The translations under genes were made by a program, and so were the position numbers. A stretch of DNA of 64,000 bases from contig NZ_JAJDOO010000001.1 in NCBI RefSeq assembly GCF_020595055.1, forward strand, positions 124,001 through 188,000, written 5' to 3'. Under the pieces are notes generated by a model, which saw nothing but the letters and a program-made list of their open reading frames with translations, was not told where the DNA came from and did not search any database. This DNA is from Desulfosporosinus shakirovi (GTDB taxonomy: Bacteria > Bacillota > Desulfitobacteriia > Desulfitobacteriales > Desulfitobacteriaceae). Numbering within the stretch: position 1 is the stretch's first letter; each line of letters opens with the position of its first letter. This document shows, in pieces, positions 1-9,177 of the stretch.

Positions 1-660
1 ATTAGACATAATAGTCTTCACATCGGCGAAATCTAAGTTTATTAAGCCCGGAACCGCAATCAAATCTGAGATACCTTGAACCCCTTGTCTCAAAACATCA
101 TCTGCAATACGGAAAGCCTCATGGATTGTAGTATGCTTGTCCACCACTTGCAACAGACGATCATTTGGGATAGTAATAAGCGTATCCACTTTACTCTTAA
201 GTTCAGCGATCCCTTTTTCCGCCTGCATAGCACGTTTACGCCCTTCAAAGGTGAATGGACGAGTGACTACCCCTACCGTCAAAGCTCCCATTTCTTTGGC
301 AACTTCTGCAACAATAGGTGCTGCCCCAGTACCAGTGCCTCCTCCCATTCCAGCAGTGACGAAGACCATATCTGCTCCCTTTAAGACTTTAGCCAGCTCT
401 TCTCGGCTTTCTTCTGCTGCTTTAGCACCAATTTCCGGGTTCGCTCCAGCCCCAAGCCCCTTGGTTAATTTTATCCCTATTTGGACTTTTTCCCCTGCAC
501 GGGAGAGTTGCAAAGCCTGTGAGTCAGTGTTTACTGTAACGAAATCTACCCCTTGTAAGCCAGCGGTGATCATACGGTTAACCGCGTTGTTTCCACCACC
601 GCCAACACCAATAACCTTAATTTCTGCAAATTGGTTTAAGTCTGTATCAAATTCCAGCAT
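1..660 (-). CDS. ftsZ: Cell division protein FtsZ (N-terminal part, cut by window edge)
   Basis: Tubulin-like GTPase that polymerises into the Z-ring at midcell and recruits the divisome. The first 220 residues are present; the C-terminal half and the tail that binds partner proteins lie outside the window. Visible are the nucleotide-binding [12 protein letters not shown] segment (about residues 19-30) and the tubulin signature GGGTGTG at residues 106-112. The ATG at 660 follows GAGGGGG eight bases upstream. It is the last gene of the dcw cluster here, separated from sbp by about 320 nt with its own possible promoter. Identification is certain; only the end is missing. Confidence 0.98.
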   Translation of the reverse strand, partial: MLEFDTDLNQFAEIKVIGVGGGGNNAVNRMITAGLQGVDFVTVNTDSQALQLSRAGEKVQIGIKLTKGLGAGANPEIGAKAAEESREELAKVLKGADMVFVTAGMGGGTGTGAAPIVAEVAKEMGALTVGVVTRPFTFEGRKRAMQAEKGIAELKSKVDTLITIPNDRLLQVVDKHTTIHEAFRIADDVLRQGVQGISDLIAVPGLINLDFADVKTIMSN

Positions 661-716
661 TTAGGCTTTAACCCCCTCGCTCATTCTTACCTGCAATATC
701 TTTAGCAATACAGGTT

Positions 717-744
717 ATCTTAATATTCATCTGTGCCGTCTCAA
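717..744 (-). promoter_or_regulatory. Possible sigma-A promoter for ftsZ
   Basis: On the minus strand TTGAGA is followed after 16 bases by TAAGAT, about 55 nt before the ftsZ start. This is the best match in the 322-nt sbp-ftsZ gap (661-982). The rest of that gap is AT-rich and shows no gene; a CTTCTTAAGAAG palindrome near 940 is the only other feature seen. Confidence 0.35.
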
Positions 745-982
745 CGCCCCATGTGTAAGGTCCACCCTCTGTTACTGCTAAAAAAGCCAACTTCTACTGA
801 TAAAAAACATGTGCGTTAAACACGCTCATAAACATTTGTAAAACTACTTCTTTTAATACACACAACATTACAAATTCTATATCCATATGCCGTAACCCTT
901 TTTTTTAAGATAAAAATTTCTCTGAAGTTTGTTGGCATCTTCTTAAGAAGAATAACAATCAATATAAAAAAGTAAATTGGTT

Positions 983-1312
983 TTATTTTCTAATTAGATG
1001 ACGTCGTATACTTCCTAAATTTTGGAATATTCTCACCCCAAATGCGACCACCGCTGCTAAGTAAAGATCAACACCCATGCGGTCTCCGACGTACGCCAAT
1101 AGAGCTGCAAGAAGCATATTACTAAAGAAACCGGTCAAGAATACTGTGCTGTCGAAATGATCCTCTTGAGCCGAGCGTATCCCTCCTAGGACAGAGTCTA
1201 ACGCTGCGAGGATTCCAACAGATAGGTATTTGGCATATTCAATCGGGACTGAAAACGGGCTTACATACCCAATTGCCAATCCTAAAACTAAGCCTAATAA
1301 CGGTAACCACAT
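983..1312 (-). CDS. sbp: Small basic protein Sbp (DUF1290 family)
   Basis: Small integral membrane protein of 109 residues with three or four hydrophobic segments: residues about 2-20, 28-45, 58-80 and a final one before the basic tail GSIRRHLIRK. The family is found beside divIB and ftsZ in spore-forming Firmicutes; its molecular role is not established. ATG at 1312 is chosen over the TTG at 1318 because AGGAGG lies 10 nt before the ATG and only 4 nt before the TTG. The gene starts about 20 nt after the divIB stop, so the two are probably cotranscribed. Confidence 0.85.
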   Translation of the reverse strand: MWLPLLGLVLGLAIGYVSPFSVPIEYAKYLSVGILAALDSVLGGIRSAQEDHFDSTVFLTGFFSNMLLAALLAYVGDRMGVDLYLAAVVAFGVRIFQNLGSIRRHLIRK

Positions 1313-1331
1313 TTCCAAAGATCCTCCTGAC

Positions 1332-2057
1332 TTAGCGGCCGATTACTGGTTTTGCCGCCGTAAAATCAATATAGCGTACCCCTTGTTGAATCGAAGTATA
1401 TCCATTATCGCTTATAAGCTGATAAAGGGCCTGTAATTTATCTGCCCAGTCATTGGCTTGTCCTAGTCGGACTTCCACACCGCTAGTCAGAAACAACGTA
1501 ATTTGTTCAATAGCATTGACGTTTAACTCCCCGATCTGAATAACTAATTCTGGCGGAGCTTGTCCAAGCAAGCGCAAAGCTGCGGTAAGAAGAGGATTCG
1601 CTAGATTTTGCCCCGGTCCAACTGTATCCGAAAGCTCGATTCCACTAATCACCGGATAATCACTTTTAGGCCAACTCTCTAAACGGCGTAAAAAAGTCCC
1701 TTCAGAATCCACCTCTAAGACTCCCTTGGGGACTACGACCAAGGCTGCTGGGGTTCGTTCTGTCACTTGTATTACAAGGGTCTGCGGTAACTTTTTCTGA
1801 AATTGGACACTTTTTACGAGTGGATGTAAGGAAATCTTATATTCGAGGGCCTTTCGATCAAAGAGTAATAAGTTTTGCCCCTGAATCCCATCAGATAACT
1901 TTAGAATTTCATTCTCTGTGATCAAATTTAGCCCTTGTACACTAACCCGTTGAACAGCAAAAGCATTAGAGCGTAAAAAGAGCGCCAAACCCAGGGAAAG
2001 GAGAATCGTCAAGACTGTGACATAGAGAAAGGACGTATTCATTTTCTTGGGTTCCAT
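1332..2057 (-). CDS. divIB: Cell division protein DivIB/FtsQ
   Basis: Bitopic divisome protein that links cytoplasmic and periplasmic parts of the septal machinery (with FtsL and DivIC in Firmicutes). At 241 residues it has a very short cytoplasmic tail, one membrane segment (about residues 9-28), then a POTRA domain beginning FAVQRVSVQGLNLITENEIL and an FtsQ/DivIB beta domain with the typical LPQTLVIQVTERTPAA stretch. AAGGAGG stands 11 nt before the ATG. Position between murA and sbp matches the usual Firmicute order. The short N-terminus makes it closer to clostridial forms than to the longer B. subtilis DivIB. Confidence 0.9.
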   Translation of the reverse strand: MEPKKMNTSFLYVTVLTILLSLGLALFLRSNAFAVQRVSVQGLNLITENEILKLSDGIQGQNLLLFDRKALEYKISLHPLVKSVQFQKKLPQTLVIQVTERTPAALVVVPKGVLEVDSEGTFLRRLESWPKSDYPVISGIELSDTVGPGQNLANPLLTAALRLLGQAPPELVIQIGELNVNAIEQITLFLTSGVEVRLGQANDWADKLQALYQLISDNGYTSIQQGVRYIDFTAAKPVIGR

Positions 2058-2155
2058 ATTGGCATTTTCCTCCTTGTTCCAAGTATAACGAATACAATCC
2101 TATTCTGCTATGTCTTTTTGAATATTTTCCTAGCAAAATTTAAATTATCGTTAAA

Positions 2156-3445
2156 TTATAGATCCAGAGGCTTCTCACTTGTACCTTTTTTAGAGACACG
2201 TAGCAACTTTGCCCCCAAAAGACAGTATTTCTCTTCTATTTTTTCGTAACCACGGTCAATATAATCCACCTTTTCGAGAACAGTTGCTTCTTCTGCGGCT
2301 AAGGCTGCCAAGAAGAGCGCCGCTCCTGCCCGAAGATCCGTCGCCTCGACAAAAGCTCCTTCGAGCGATTTAACTCCACGAATAATGGCTGTTCTTCCTT
2401 CAACAGTAATTTGAGCCCCCATGCGACGCAGCTCATCTACATGTTGAAAGCGATTTTCAAAGATTGTTTCGGTAATAATACTTGTTCCCTCCGCACTGGA
2501 GAGCATGGCCATAAACTGTGGTTGCATATCCGTAGGAAATCCCGGATAAGGCATTGTTTTAAGGTCCACACCTCGAATTCCTCCCTGTTGCTTAACGCGA
2601 ACGGAATCATCTAACAGTGTAACAGATGCTCCAGCCTGCCGCAATTTTGCAATTACAGGTTCTAAATGTTCTGGGATAACATTTTCTATGACTACATCTC
2701 CTTTAGTCATGACCGCCGCTATCATATGGGTCCCTGCTTCGATTCGATCTGGTATGACTGTATGTTCAGCGGGATGGAGCGCACCTACTCCGTCAACCCT
2801 CAAAACATCCATTCCTGCTCCGCGCACTTTTGCTCCCATTTTATTTAAGAAGTTTTGCAAATCTACTATTTCCGGCTCACGTGCAGCATTTCGAATGACT
2901 GTAGTCCCTTTGGCTAAAACTGCGGCCATCATAATGTTCTCCGTAGCTCCAACACTGGGAACATCTAAGTAAACGTCAGCTCCTTGAAGGTGATCCGCCC
3001 ATGCTTCGATATACCCATGTTTTTCTTTAACTCTTACTCCAAGAAGTTGAAGGCCTTTTATATGTTGATCCATCGGACGAGAACCAATAGCACATCCACC
3101 GGGTCTGGAGATTTTTACCCGTCCATATCGAGCTAATAAAGGACCCAAGATAAGGTTAGAAGCACGCATTTTCCGCATTAGTGCTTCATCAACTTGACAG
3201 GACTCTAACCCTCCAGCATTGATAAGCATTGCCTCATTTTGGCGCTCAGCCCTGCACCCCAGGCTTTCAAGTACTTCAATCATATGCTTGATATCCGCTA
3301 ACACAGGAATTCCCAACAAACTGGAAGTTCCTTCAGCCAACAATGTTGCTGCCAGTAAGGGAAGAGAAGAGTTCTTCGCCCCGCTTACTCGGATACTTCC
3401 TTCTAACCTCTGTTTTCCTGTTATAACATAGCGATCCATCGCCAT
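2156..3445 (-). CDS. murA: UDP-N-acetylglucosamine 1-carboxyvinyltransferase MurA
   Basis: Cytoplasmic enzyme transferring enolpyruvate from PEP to UDP-GlcNAc, the committed step of peptidoglycan synthesis. The 429-residue EPSP-synthase fold is complete. The catalytic cysteine is in PGGCAIGSRP (Cys118), the residue alkylated by fosfomycin, so the protein is predicted to be sensitive to that drug. SGAKN near the N-terminus binds substrate. I place the start at ATG 3445, behind GGGAGAGG. An upstream in-frame ATG at 3472 overlaps the murB stop as ATGA but would add nine residues not typical of the family. The murB-murA arrangement suggests coupled translation. Confidence 0.96.
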   Translation of the reverse strand: MAMDRYVITGKQRLEGSIRVSGAKNSSLPLLAATLLAEGTSSLLGIPVLADIKHMIEVLESLGCRAERQNEAMLINAGGLESCQVDEALMRKMRASNLILGPLLARYGRVKISRPGGCAIGSRPMDQHIKGLQLLGVRVKEKHGYIEAWADHLQGADVYLDVPSVGATENIMMAAVLAKGTTVIRNAAREPEIVDLQNFLNKMGAKVRGAGMDVLRVDGVGALHPAEHTVIPDRIEAGTHMIAAVMTKGDVVIENVIPEHLEPVIAKLRQAGASVTLLDDSVRVKQQGGIRGVDLKTMPYPGFPTDMQPQFMAMLSSAEGTSIITETIFENRFQHVDELRRMGAQITVEGRTAIIRGVKSLEGAFVEATDLRAGAALFLAALAAEEATVLEKVDYIDRGYEKIEEKYCLLGAKLLRVSKKGTSEKPLDL

Positions 3446-3468
3446 AATCCTCTCCCCCTTTTCGTGTG

Positions 3469-4377
3469 TCATTCTTCTTTCTTTGTGACTCCACGATTGC
3501 CCGTCAAGATACTTTCTACTTCCGTTTGTAACGTAATGCCATATTTCAATTGAACATCCAACTTAATTGATTCTATCAAAGCTAATACATCCTTAGATTT
3601 AGCCTGAGCAATGTTCACTATAAAATTTGCATGTTTTTCTGAAACTTTTGCACCGCCAATGCTTTTTCCCTTCCAACCAGCCGCTTCAATTAAACGCCCA
3701 GCAGAATCACCCGGCGGATTACGAAAAACACTTCCTGCATTTGGCTCCTCAAGTGGTTGATTAGCAGTTCGTTTTGTCAGGTTCTCTTTCATGGTGCGCA
3801 AAATCTGTTCGCGTTCTCCAGTCCTAAATTTTAGCGTAGTTTCCAAGATCCACGCATGGCTGCGTAAAGAACAGAACCTGTAATCAAACTCGAATTCATC
3901 TCGCTCCAGTTTCTTAATAGTGCCATCCGCCCAAAGGGTGGAAACACTTAGTACACAAGAAGCCATATCGTCGCCATGAGCACCAGCATTCATCATAATA
4001 GCACCGCCAATAGACCCGGGTATACCTCGGGCAAACTCCAAGCCACTCCACCCTCGTTCTCCAGCTTCTTGTGCTAAACGAGCCAATGTGTACCCCGCCT
4101 CAACCCTGACCGTGTAATCACTCCATTCAATTCCACGAAGTGACGTAGTCACTAAGGTTATTCCCGGAAGCCCTTCATCCGGAAAGAGAACATTCGATCC
4201 TCGTCCGATTAACCGAACCGGGATTTCTGCCTCTTGGGCGCGCATCCATACATTTGATAAGTCTTCCACGCTTTCAGGCCAATACACAGTCTCAGCGGGC
4301 CCACCAATCCTCCAAGTGCTCAATAGCTTGAGCGGATAATTCTTCTCCACGCGCCCCTGCATTCCATCCAAAATCAT
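3469..4377 (-). CDS. murB: UDP-N-acetylenolpyruvoylglucosamine reductase MurB
   Basis: FAD-dependent enzyme that reduces the MurA product to UDP-MurNAc using NADPH. Its 302 residues include the FAD-binding TWRIGGPAE motif and the GIPGSIGGAIMMNAGAHG loop. The proton-donor serine is in NAGSVFRNP, and the C-terminal domain holds KVSEKHANFIVN. ATG at 4377 is supported by GAGGTGG upstream. The coding region overlaps the end of the preceding Mur-ligase-like gene by 86 nt, which is unusually long for this operon and may reflect decay of that neighbour. Function is certain. Confidence 0.96.
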   Translation of the reverse strand: MILDGMQGRVEKNYPLKLLSTWRIGGPAETVYWPESVEDLSNVWMRAQEAEIPVRLIGRGSNVLFPDEGLPGITLVTTSLRGIEWSDYTVRVEAGYTLARLAQEAGERGWSGLEFARGIPGSIGGAIMMNAGAHGDDMASCVLSVSTLWADGTIKKLERDEFEFDYRFCSLRSHAWILETTLKFRTGEREQILRTMKENLTKRTANQPLEEPNAGSVFRNPPGDSAGRLIEAAGWKGKSIGGAKVSEKHANFIVNIAQAKSKDVLALIESIKLDVQLKYGITLQTEVESILTGNRGVTKKEE

Positions 4378-5167
4378 TAGTATTCCACCTCAAGTTATCT
4401 GCCATTTTTATGTTCTTCCAAATAGAGCTAAGGGCCGAGCTAATATCTAGCCAAGAAACTCCTAAATCTATACACATCGCTATGTTTTGAGCAACTGTTT
4501 GTTCTTCCGACAAGTTAGGCCACCGTGGCAAATGTCCTGCAAATTTCTGACCATCTTGCGAACGATAAAAGTCGATCCGAGTTTCACGAACCACCCATGA
4601 AGCTTTTTCTTTTCCTTCATCCCATGCAGTCTCTCTCCCCAATGAGCTTTTCTCCATAAGACCATCCAACCAAGACTCCGGTATTAGCCAATGAAGTCCC
4701 TGCTTACGCTCGCATTGCCATCTTCCATCAACAGTTGGCCAGAGAACAGTTGGTTCGAAACCAGCCTCACTTAAGATATGCGCTAACAAAGGGCGTTCTT
4801 CTATAAGAACTGTTGGTTCTGAAACCCATATAATTAGTTCATCCTCAAAAAGACTATGTATTAACGATTGAACAGATTGCAGTTCTATCCCTTGTGCAAG
4901 TGCCTTTTCTCGCCAGTAATCACGTTCATGCTTCTCAGGCCAGTATACTAATTCCGTTACAGGGCTAAATATATCGGGCCCGGAATTGGGATTAAGCCCA
5001 AAAGGCAATTCGATCCAATCCCCCGGGAATTCTTGGCTTAAACCCTCCTTAGTCGGTTCAACCTCGGAAAAATCGAGCAGTATCCCCTTCAGTACGGCCC
5101 GAACTCCACCAATTCCTGGAGCCGCAGAAGAAGCAACCAGTTGTATTTTTCGCCTCGGCCACACCAT
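4292..5167 (-). CDS. Mur-ligase-like protein of unknown function in the murC position
   Basis: A 291-residue protein occupying the place where murC normally stands between murG and murB. The N-terminus (PGIGGVRAVLKGILL) and the stretch LVYWPEKHERDYWREKALAQ loosely resemble the UDP-binding domain of MurC. Near the C-terminus SEEQTVAQNIAMCIDLGVSW recalls the loop before the third domain of Mur ligases (N.lAAia.a..lG). No GTNGKT ATP loop and no C-terminal ligase domain are present, so ligase activity is not expected. Start ATG 5167 follows AAAGGAG; upstream in-frame codons lack a ribosome site. It could be a remnant of murC or a protein with a new structural role. The Mur-like relation is my inference from weak similarity. 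Confidence 0.55.
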   Translation of the reverse strand: MVWPRRKIQLVASSAAPGIGGVRAVLKGILLDFSEVEPTKEGLSQEFPGDWIELPFGLNPNSGPDIFSPVTELVYWPEKHERDYWREKALAQGIELQSVQSLIHSLFEDELIIWVSEPTVLIEERPLLAHILSEAGFEPTVLWPTVDGRWQCERKQGLHWLIPESWLDGLMEKSSLGRETAWDEGKEKASWVVRETRIDFYRSQDGQKFAGHLPRWPNLSEEQTVAQNIAMCIDLGVSWLDISSALSSIWKNIKMADNLRWNTNDFGWNAGARGEELSAQAIEHLEDWWAR

Positions 5168-5430
5168 GCTCACTCCTTTCCTTTGTTCACTGCCATATGC
5201 TATGCATCGGAGTAAAAAGGTGTGAGCGTATTCGATGTTCGATCTTCGATATTCTTGGTTTGAAACCGAAAATACCGACTGATTCCTCGTCTCTCTTGGA
5301 TGGAATAAATCTTTACTCCACATCAACGCCTGTCATAATTTTGCCCTTTAAGGCATCTGGCTACTCGCCTGACCAATCGCCGATTGCAAGCCGAGATTTC
5401 CCCTGCTTGCATTCGTTGTCGAACCACGAT

Positions 5431-6543
5431 TTATCGCCATGCGTTGGCTAGGCAAAGGTCTACAATTTTATCTAAAGCCTTTGGCCGGGCTATGGCTTTG
5501 GCAGCAACCCCCATTTGGTCCAAAAGTGCAGGTTGGGAAATAAGCCTTTCAACTTCTTTCCACAGTCGTTCCCCATCACACTCTGAGTCCAAAATAATTT
5601 GAGCTGCTCCAGCTTGTACTAAGGCTTGGGCATTATGTTCTTGATGATTCTCGGCTGCAAGAGGGTAAGGGATTAAAACACTGGGTATGCCGGCAACCAT
5701 TAACTCAGCCAGAGAGGCTGCCCCCGCCCTGCCGACATATAAATCCGCGCAGGCTAAAGCTTCAGGCATATCTTTCAAATACTCTAAAACGCGCCATTGA
5801 GGACATCCCCAAGAAATACCCCTTTTCCCAAATTCCTCAATAGTTTCTGCATACGTCACAGTTCCAGTTGCCCAAATCACTTGAATATCCGGGCGTTTTG
5901 CCAGATACTCCAAGACAGCAATCATAGCTTGATTTAACCTGCGGGCTCCCCTGCTTCCGCCTGTTACAAGCAAGGTTAACTGATCAGGCCTCAACCCAAA
6001 GCGCTTTGCTCCTGCTTCACGTGAAATTTGCCCAATTTCCTGTCGAACCGGAAGCCCTACCAATTCCAACTTATTCTTAACTCCAAAATGCGCGATACTC
6101 TCAGGAAATGTCACCATCACCCTCCGCACAACGCGTGCTAAAATTCGATTTGTAATTCCAGGCAATGCATTCTGTTCGTGAAGCAGCGTTGGAATATTAA
6201 ACAGGGAAGCTGTCAAGACCACGGGACCAGATACATATCCGCCCGTCCCAACCACCAGATCCGGATGAAATTCGCGCAAAATATTTTTTGTTTCCCAAAG
6301 AGCCTTAAAACCTTTGCCGATAACTTTTATCGTATCTAGGCTTAACCTGCGTGGAAGCCCTTTACCGGAAACCCCTTTAAAGGCTATCCCGGCCTCCGGC
6401 ACCAGACGTGCTTCCATACCATCCTGGATTCCTACATAGAGAATTTGAGTATTAGTATCACGAGCCAGCAACCCTTTGGCGATGGCTAAAGCCGGATAGA
6501 TATGTCCACCTGTCCCACCACCGGTTAAAATAACACGCACCAC
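5431..6543 (-). CDS. murG: Lipid II synthase MurG (undecaprenyl-PP-MurNAc-pentapeptide GlcNAc transferase)
   Basis: Peripheral membrane GT28 glycosyltransferase adding GlcNAc to lipid I on the inner face of the membrane. The 370 residues show the glycine-rich loops GGGTGGHIYPALAIA and GGSRGARRLNQ. The UDP-GlcNAc site RAGAASLAELMVAGIPS is followed by PYPLAAENHQEHNA. The start is taken at GTG 6543 (a second GTG follows directly), because AAAGGGG lies just upstream and the family begins right at this point; the open frame runs further up to 6585. The 263 nt between this gene and the Mur-ligase-like gene (5168-5430) holds only TTCGAT-type repeats near 5230. Confidence 0.96.
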   Translation of the reverse strand: MVRVILTGGGTGGHIYPALAIAKGLLARDTNTQILYVGIQDGMEARLVPEAGIAFKGVSGKGLPRRLSLDTIKVIGKGFKALWETKNILREFHPDLVVGTGGYVSGPVVLTASLFNIPTLLHEQNALPGITNRILARVVRRVMVTFPESIAHFGVKNKLELVGLPVRQEIGQISREAGAKRFGLRPDQLTLLVTGGSRGARRLNQAMIAVLEYLAKRPDIQVIWATGTVTYAETIEEFGKRGISWGCPQWRVLEYLKDMPEALACADLYVGRAGAASLAELMVAGIPSVLIPYPLAAENHQEHNAQALVQAGAAQIILDSECDGERLWKEVERLISQPALLDQMGVAAKAIARPKALDKIVDLCLANAWR

Positions 6544-6639
6544 ATGTACCCCTTTCTCCACCACTTCTGAGACTTCCGCTATCAAAGCTCAGAAACGCGC
6601 ATCTACTCGAACCTCGTGCTTCCAATACAGAGCTTCGAG

Positions 6640-7734
6640 TCACCTTACTTCCCTTGAAATATTCAGCAACACTCCAACACCTAACATTGTAAATACAAGG
6701 GATGTGCCCCCATAACTTATGAACGGCAGGGTGATCCCCGTAACTGGCAATACCCCGCTGACTACGCCCATGTTAATCATTGCCTGAATAGACACCATGG
6801 CGGTTATTCCAACTGCCAGAAAACCCGCAAATGGGTCCGGGGCCCTCATTGCCACTCGAAATCCGCGCCAAGCGAAGAGGAAGAAGACTAAGACCACCAA
6901 AGAAGCACCGACAAAACCAAGTTCCTCCCCAATCATCGCGAAGATAAAGTCTGTATGATTTTCCGGCAAATAAAGAAACTTCTGGCGACTCTGCCCTAAG
7001 CCTAATCCAAATAATCCTCCTGGGCCCAACGCCAAAAGCGCTTGTATCGTCTGATATCCATTCCCTAAAGGATCCGCCCAAGGGTCCAAAAAGGCAAAAA
7101 TACGCCGCATTCGGTAGGGAGCGGCTGCAATTGCAGCTACCACCAATCCTAAACCTGTTCCAGCTAAGGCTAGTATATGCCCCGCCCTTGCACCAGCAGC
7201 AATTAACATGAAAAAGGTTGTCGCCGCTATCACTAAGGTCGTACCCAGATCTGGTTGGAGCATAATCAGCCCTGCTATTACTCCCATCAAGCCAAGAATT
7301 GGCAGAACCCCTTTACGAAACGATTCAATCTTGTGCGGATGAAGAGCTAATAAATGGGACATCATCAACACCATCGAGAGTTTAATCACTTCCGAGGGCT
7401 GAATCGATAACGGCCCAAGCCCGATCCAACGATCTGCGCCATTGACTCTGCGCCCAATTCCTGGAACTTTAACTGCAATCAATAAGACAATTGCTAAAAT
7501 TAGGGCGGGTTTCGCAAATTTTCGCACCCATCTCAAATCTACCACCGTACTGATAAACATAGCCACAAGTCCCATCGTAACCCAGAGTATCTCCATCTTA
7601 AGATAGTGATAGGGATCATCGTACTGTATGTACCCCCTTACAGCACTCGAGCTGTAAACCATAACAAAACCTATCCCTAACAGAGCCAAAATCGCTCCAA
7701 GCAAGACTAAATCTGGTCGATGGTACTTTCGCAT
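6640..7734 (-). CDS. ftsW: SEDS-family peptidoglycan polymerase FtsW/SpoVE
   Basis: Polytopic membrane protein of 364 residues that polymerises lipid II together with a class B penicillin-binding protein, here most likely the SpoVD homologue of the same cluster. About ten membrane segments are visible. The SEDS signatures are RWIGLGPLSIQPSEVIKL, LPENHTDFIFAMIGEELGF, and the C-terminal LPFISYGGTSL. GGGGGATCTATT precedes the ATG. The dcw clusters of spore formers can carry either ftsW or spoVE in this place and sequence alone does not separate them. Confidence 0.92.
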   Translation of the reverse strand: MRKYHRPDLVLLGAILALLGIGFVMVYSSSAVRGYIQYDDPYHYLKMEILWVTMGLVAMFISTVVDLRWVRKFAKPALILAIVLLIAVKVPGIGRRVNGADRWIGLGPLSIQPSEVIKLSMVLMMSHLLALHPHKIESFRKGVLPILGLMGVIAGLIMLQPDLGTTLVIAATTFFMLIAAGARAGHILALAGTGLGLVVAAIAAAPYRMRRIFAFLDPWADPLGNGYQTIQALLALGPGGLFGLGLGQSRQKFLYLPENHTDFIFAMIGEELGFVGASLVVLVFFLFAWRGFRVAMRAPDPFAGFLAVGITAMVSIQAMINMGVVSGVLPVTGITLPFISYGGTSLVFTMLGVGVLLNISREVR

Positions 7735-7751
7735 AATAGATCCCCCTTTTA

Positions 7752-9125
7752 TTATTGAATGGGTTCCCTATAATGCCTACGCACTAACTCCTTAAACAAT
7801 TCCCCTCTTTGCTCATAATTCTTAAACATATCCCAACTTGTACAAGCAGGGGATAATAAAACTACATCGCCAGCTATCGCTTCAGAGATCGCTTTCACTA
7901 CCCCTTCCTCGAAACTGGTAACTTTAATAACCCTCTGAACCCCTTCGTCTTTTGCTGCTTGCTCCATCTCGTCTGCCGCTTGTCCCAGTAAGATCAGGCT
8001 TTTCACCTTCCTCTGAACAACTTTCATGAATTCGTGAAAATCAAGTCCTTTGTTTTTTCCCCCGGCGATTAGTACCAAGGGCTCATCAAAAGCTAACAAA
8101 GCTTTGGAAGCAGCATCCGTATTAGTTCCTTTGGAATCATTCACAAAAAGTATCCCTTCGAACGAACCCACAATTTCCTGTCGATGTTCTACTCCTTTGA
8201 ACTGAGCAAGCCCTTCAGTAATCTCAGTCCAAGAAAGACCGAATGCCCGCGCCGCTGCAGCCGCAGCCATAACATTTTCCAGATTATGAGACCCGCGCAA
8301 TTGGAGATTCCTTCGGGAAATAATCGGAATCATTGTCCTTTTTTCCTTTTCAGCATAGACAATCTCGTCGCGCCAAAGACTTATCCCATCTTGTAAAAAG
8401 GTGGTCGGACTGAAATATATGACTCGGCTTTTCAATTCAGATCCCAGGTTACGTACTAAGGGGTCGTCCCAATTTAAGATTGCTAAATCTGTTGGACCTT
8501 GGTTCTTAAAAATTTGGGCTTTGGCCTCGAGGTATTTTTCTAAAGTGCCATGCCTATCCAAATGATCCGGTGTAAGGTTGAGCAAAACTCCAATATGAAC
8601 ATGGAGTTTATCGACAAATTCCAATTGAAAACTAGATAGTTCAGCAACAACTATGCTGTTATCTTCCAAGCACTTCACTTGGCCGCTCAAAGCCATGCCA
8701 ATATTACCCGCGACAATTGCAGGTCGGCCCGTCAGCTTGGCCAGTTCACCTATTAAAGTTGTGGTTGTTGTTTTACCATTTGTACCGGTTACCCCAACAC
8801 AAAGCGCAGGACAATCATGCATAGCCAACTCTACTTCGCTCCATATTGTCACATCATGAGAAATTCCCTCCCGGACCAAAGACAGCTTGGGAGACACCCC
8901 CGGAGACAAAATTATCAATTCAGGATTAATCTCAGCTAATTCAGGCACCTGACCTAAAAACAAATGCTTAGCATCAAGCCCTGTCTCCTCTACACCAGAA
9001 AGCTTCTCGATTGACTGACCGTCTGTCAGAAAAACCTCTGCCCCCAAACTCTGAAGTTTCCGAACTGCTGCCTGGCCGCTTAGACCTCCACCAATCACCA
9101 GAACACGTTTATCTAACCATTCCAC
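7752..9125 (-). CDS. murD: UDP-N-acetylmuramoylalanine--D-glutamate ligase MurD
   Basis: ATP-dependent ligase adding D-Glu to UDP-MurNAc-L-Ala in the cytoplasm. The 457 residues show the N-terminal Rossmann-type VLVIGGGLSGQAAV and the ATP loop GVTGTNGKTTTTTLIGEL. They also contain LTPDHLDRHGT, the H...R..E hinge and the domain-3 motif FVNDSKGTNTDA. GTG at 9125 is the start, with GGAGG ten bases upstream. It is followed 17 nt later by ftsW, so the pair is cotranscribed. Upstream lies the PAS gene and the REP hairpin, which interrupt the usual murD-mraY junction. Confidence 0.96.
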   Translation of the reverse strand: MEWLDKRVLVIGGGLSGQAAVRKLQSLGAEVFLTDGQSIEKLSGVEETGLDAKHLFLGQVPELAEINPELIILSPGVSPKLSLVREGISHDVTIWSEVELAMHDCPALCVGVTGTNGKTTTTTLIGELAKLTGRPAIVAGNIGMALSGQVKCLEDNSIVVAELSSFQLEFVDKLHVHIGVLLNLTPDHLDRHGTLEKYLEAKAQIFKNQGPTDLAILNWDDPLVRNLGSELKSRVIYFSPTTFLQDGISLWRDEIVYAEKEKRTMIPIISRRNLQLRGSHNLENVMAAAAAARAFGLSWTEITEGLAQFKGVEHRQEIVGSFEGILFVNDSKGTNTDAASKALLAFDEPLVLIAGGKNKGLDFHEFMKVVQRKVKSLILLGQAADEMEQAAKDEGVQRVIKVTSFEEGVVKAISEAIAGDVVLLSPACTSWDMFKNYEQRGELFKELVRRHYREPIQ

Positions 9126-9177
9126 GTCAAGTTATCCTCCATTTCCAAACCAGTATATTCCTCAATTATCTTTAATT

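Noticed and set aside
137..664. 175-codon open frame on the plus strand across ftsZ
   Set aside because: It is antisense to a clear FtsZ frame, has no ribosome site and its residue makeup (Pro/Ser-rich) is that of a shadow frame.
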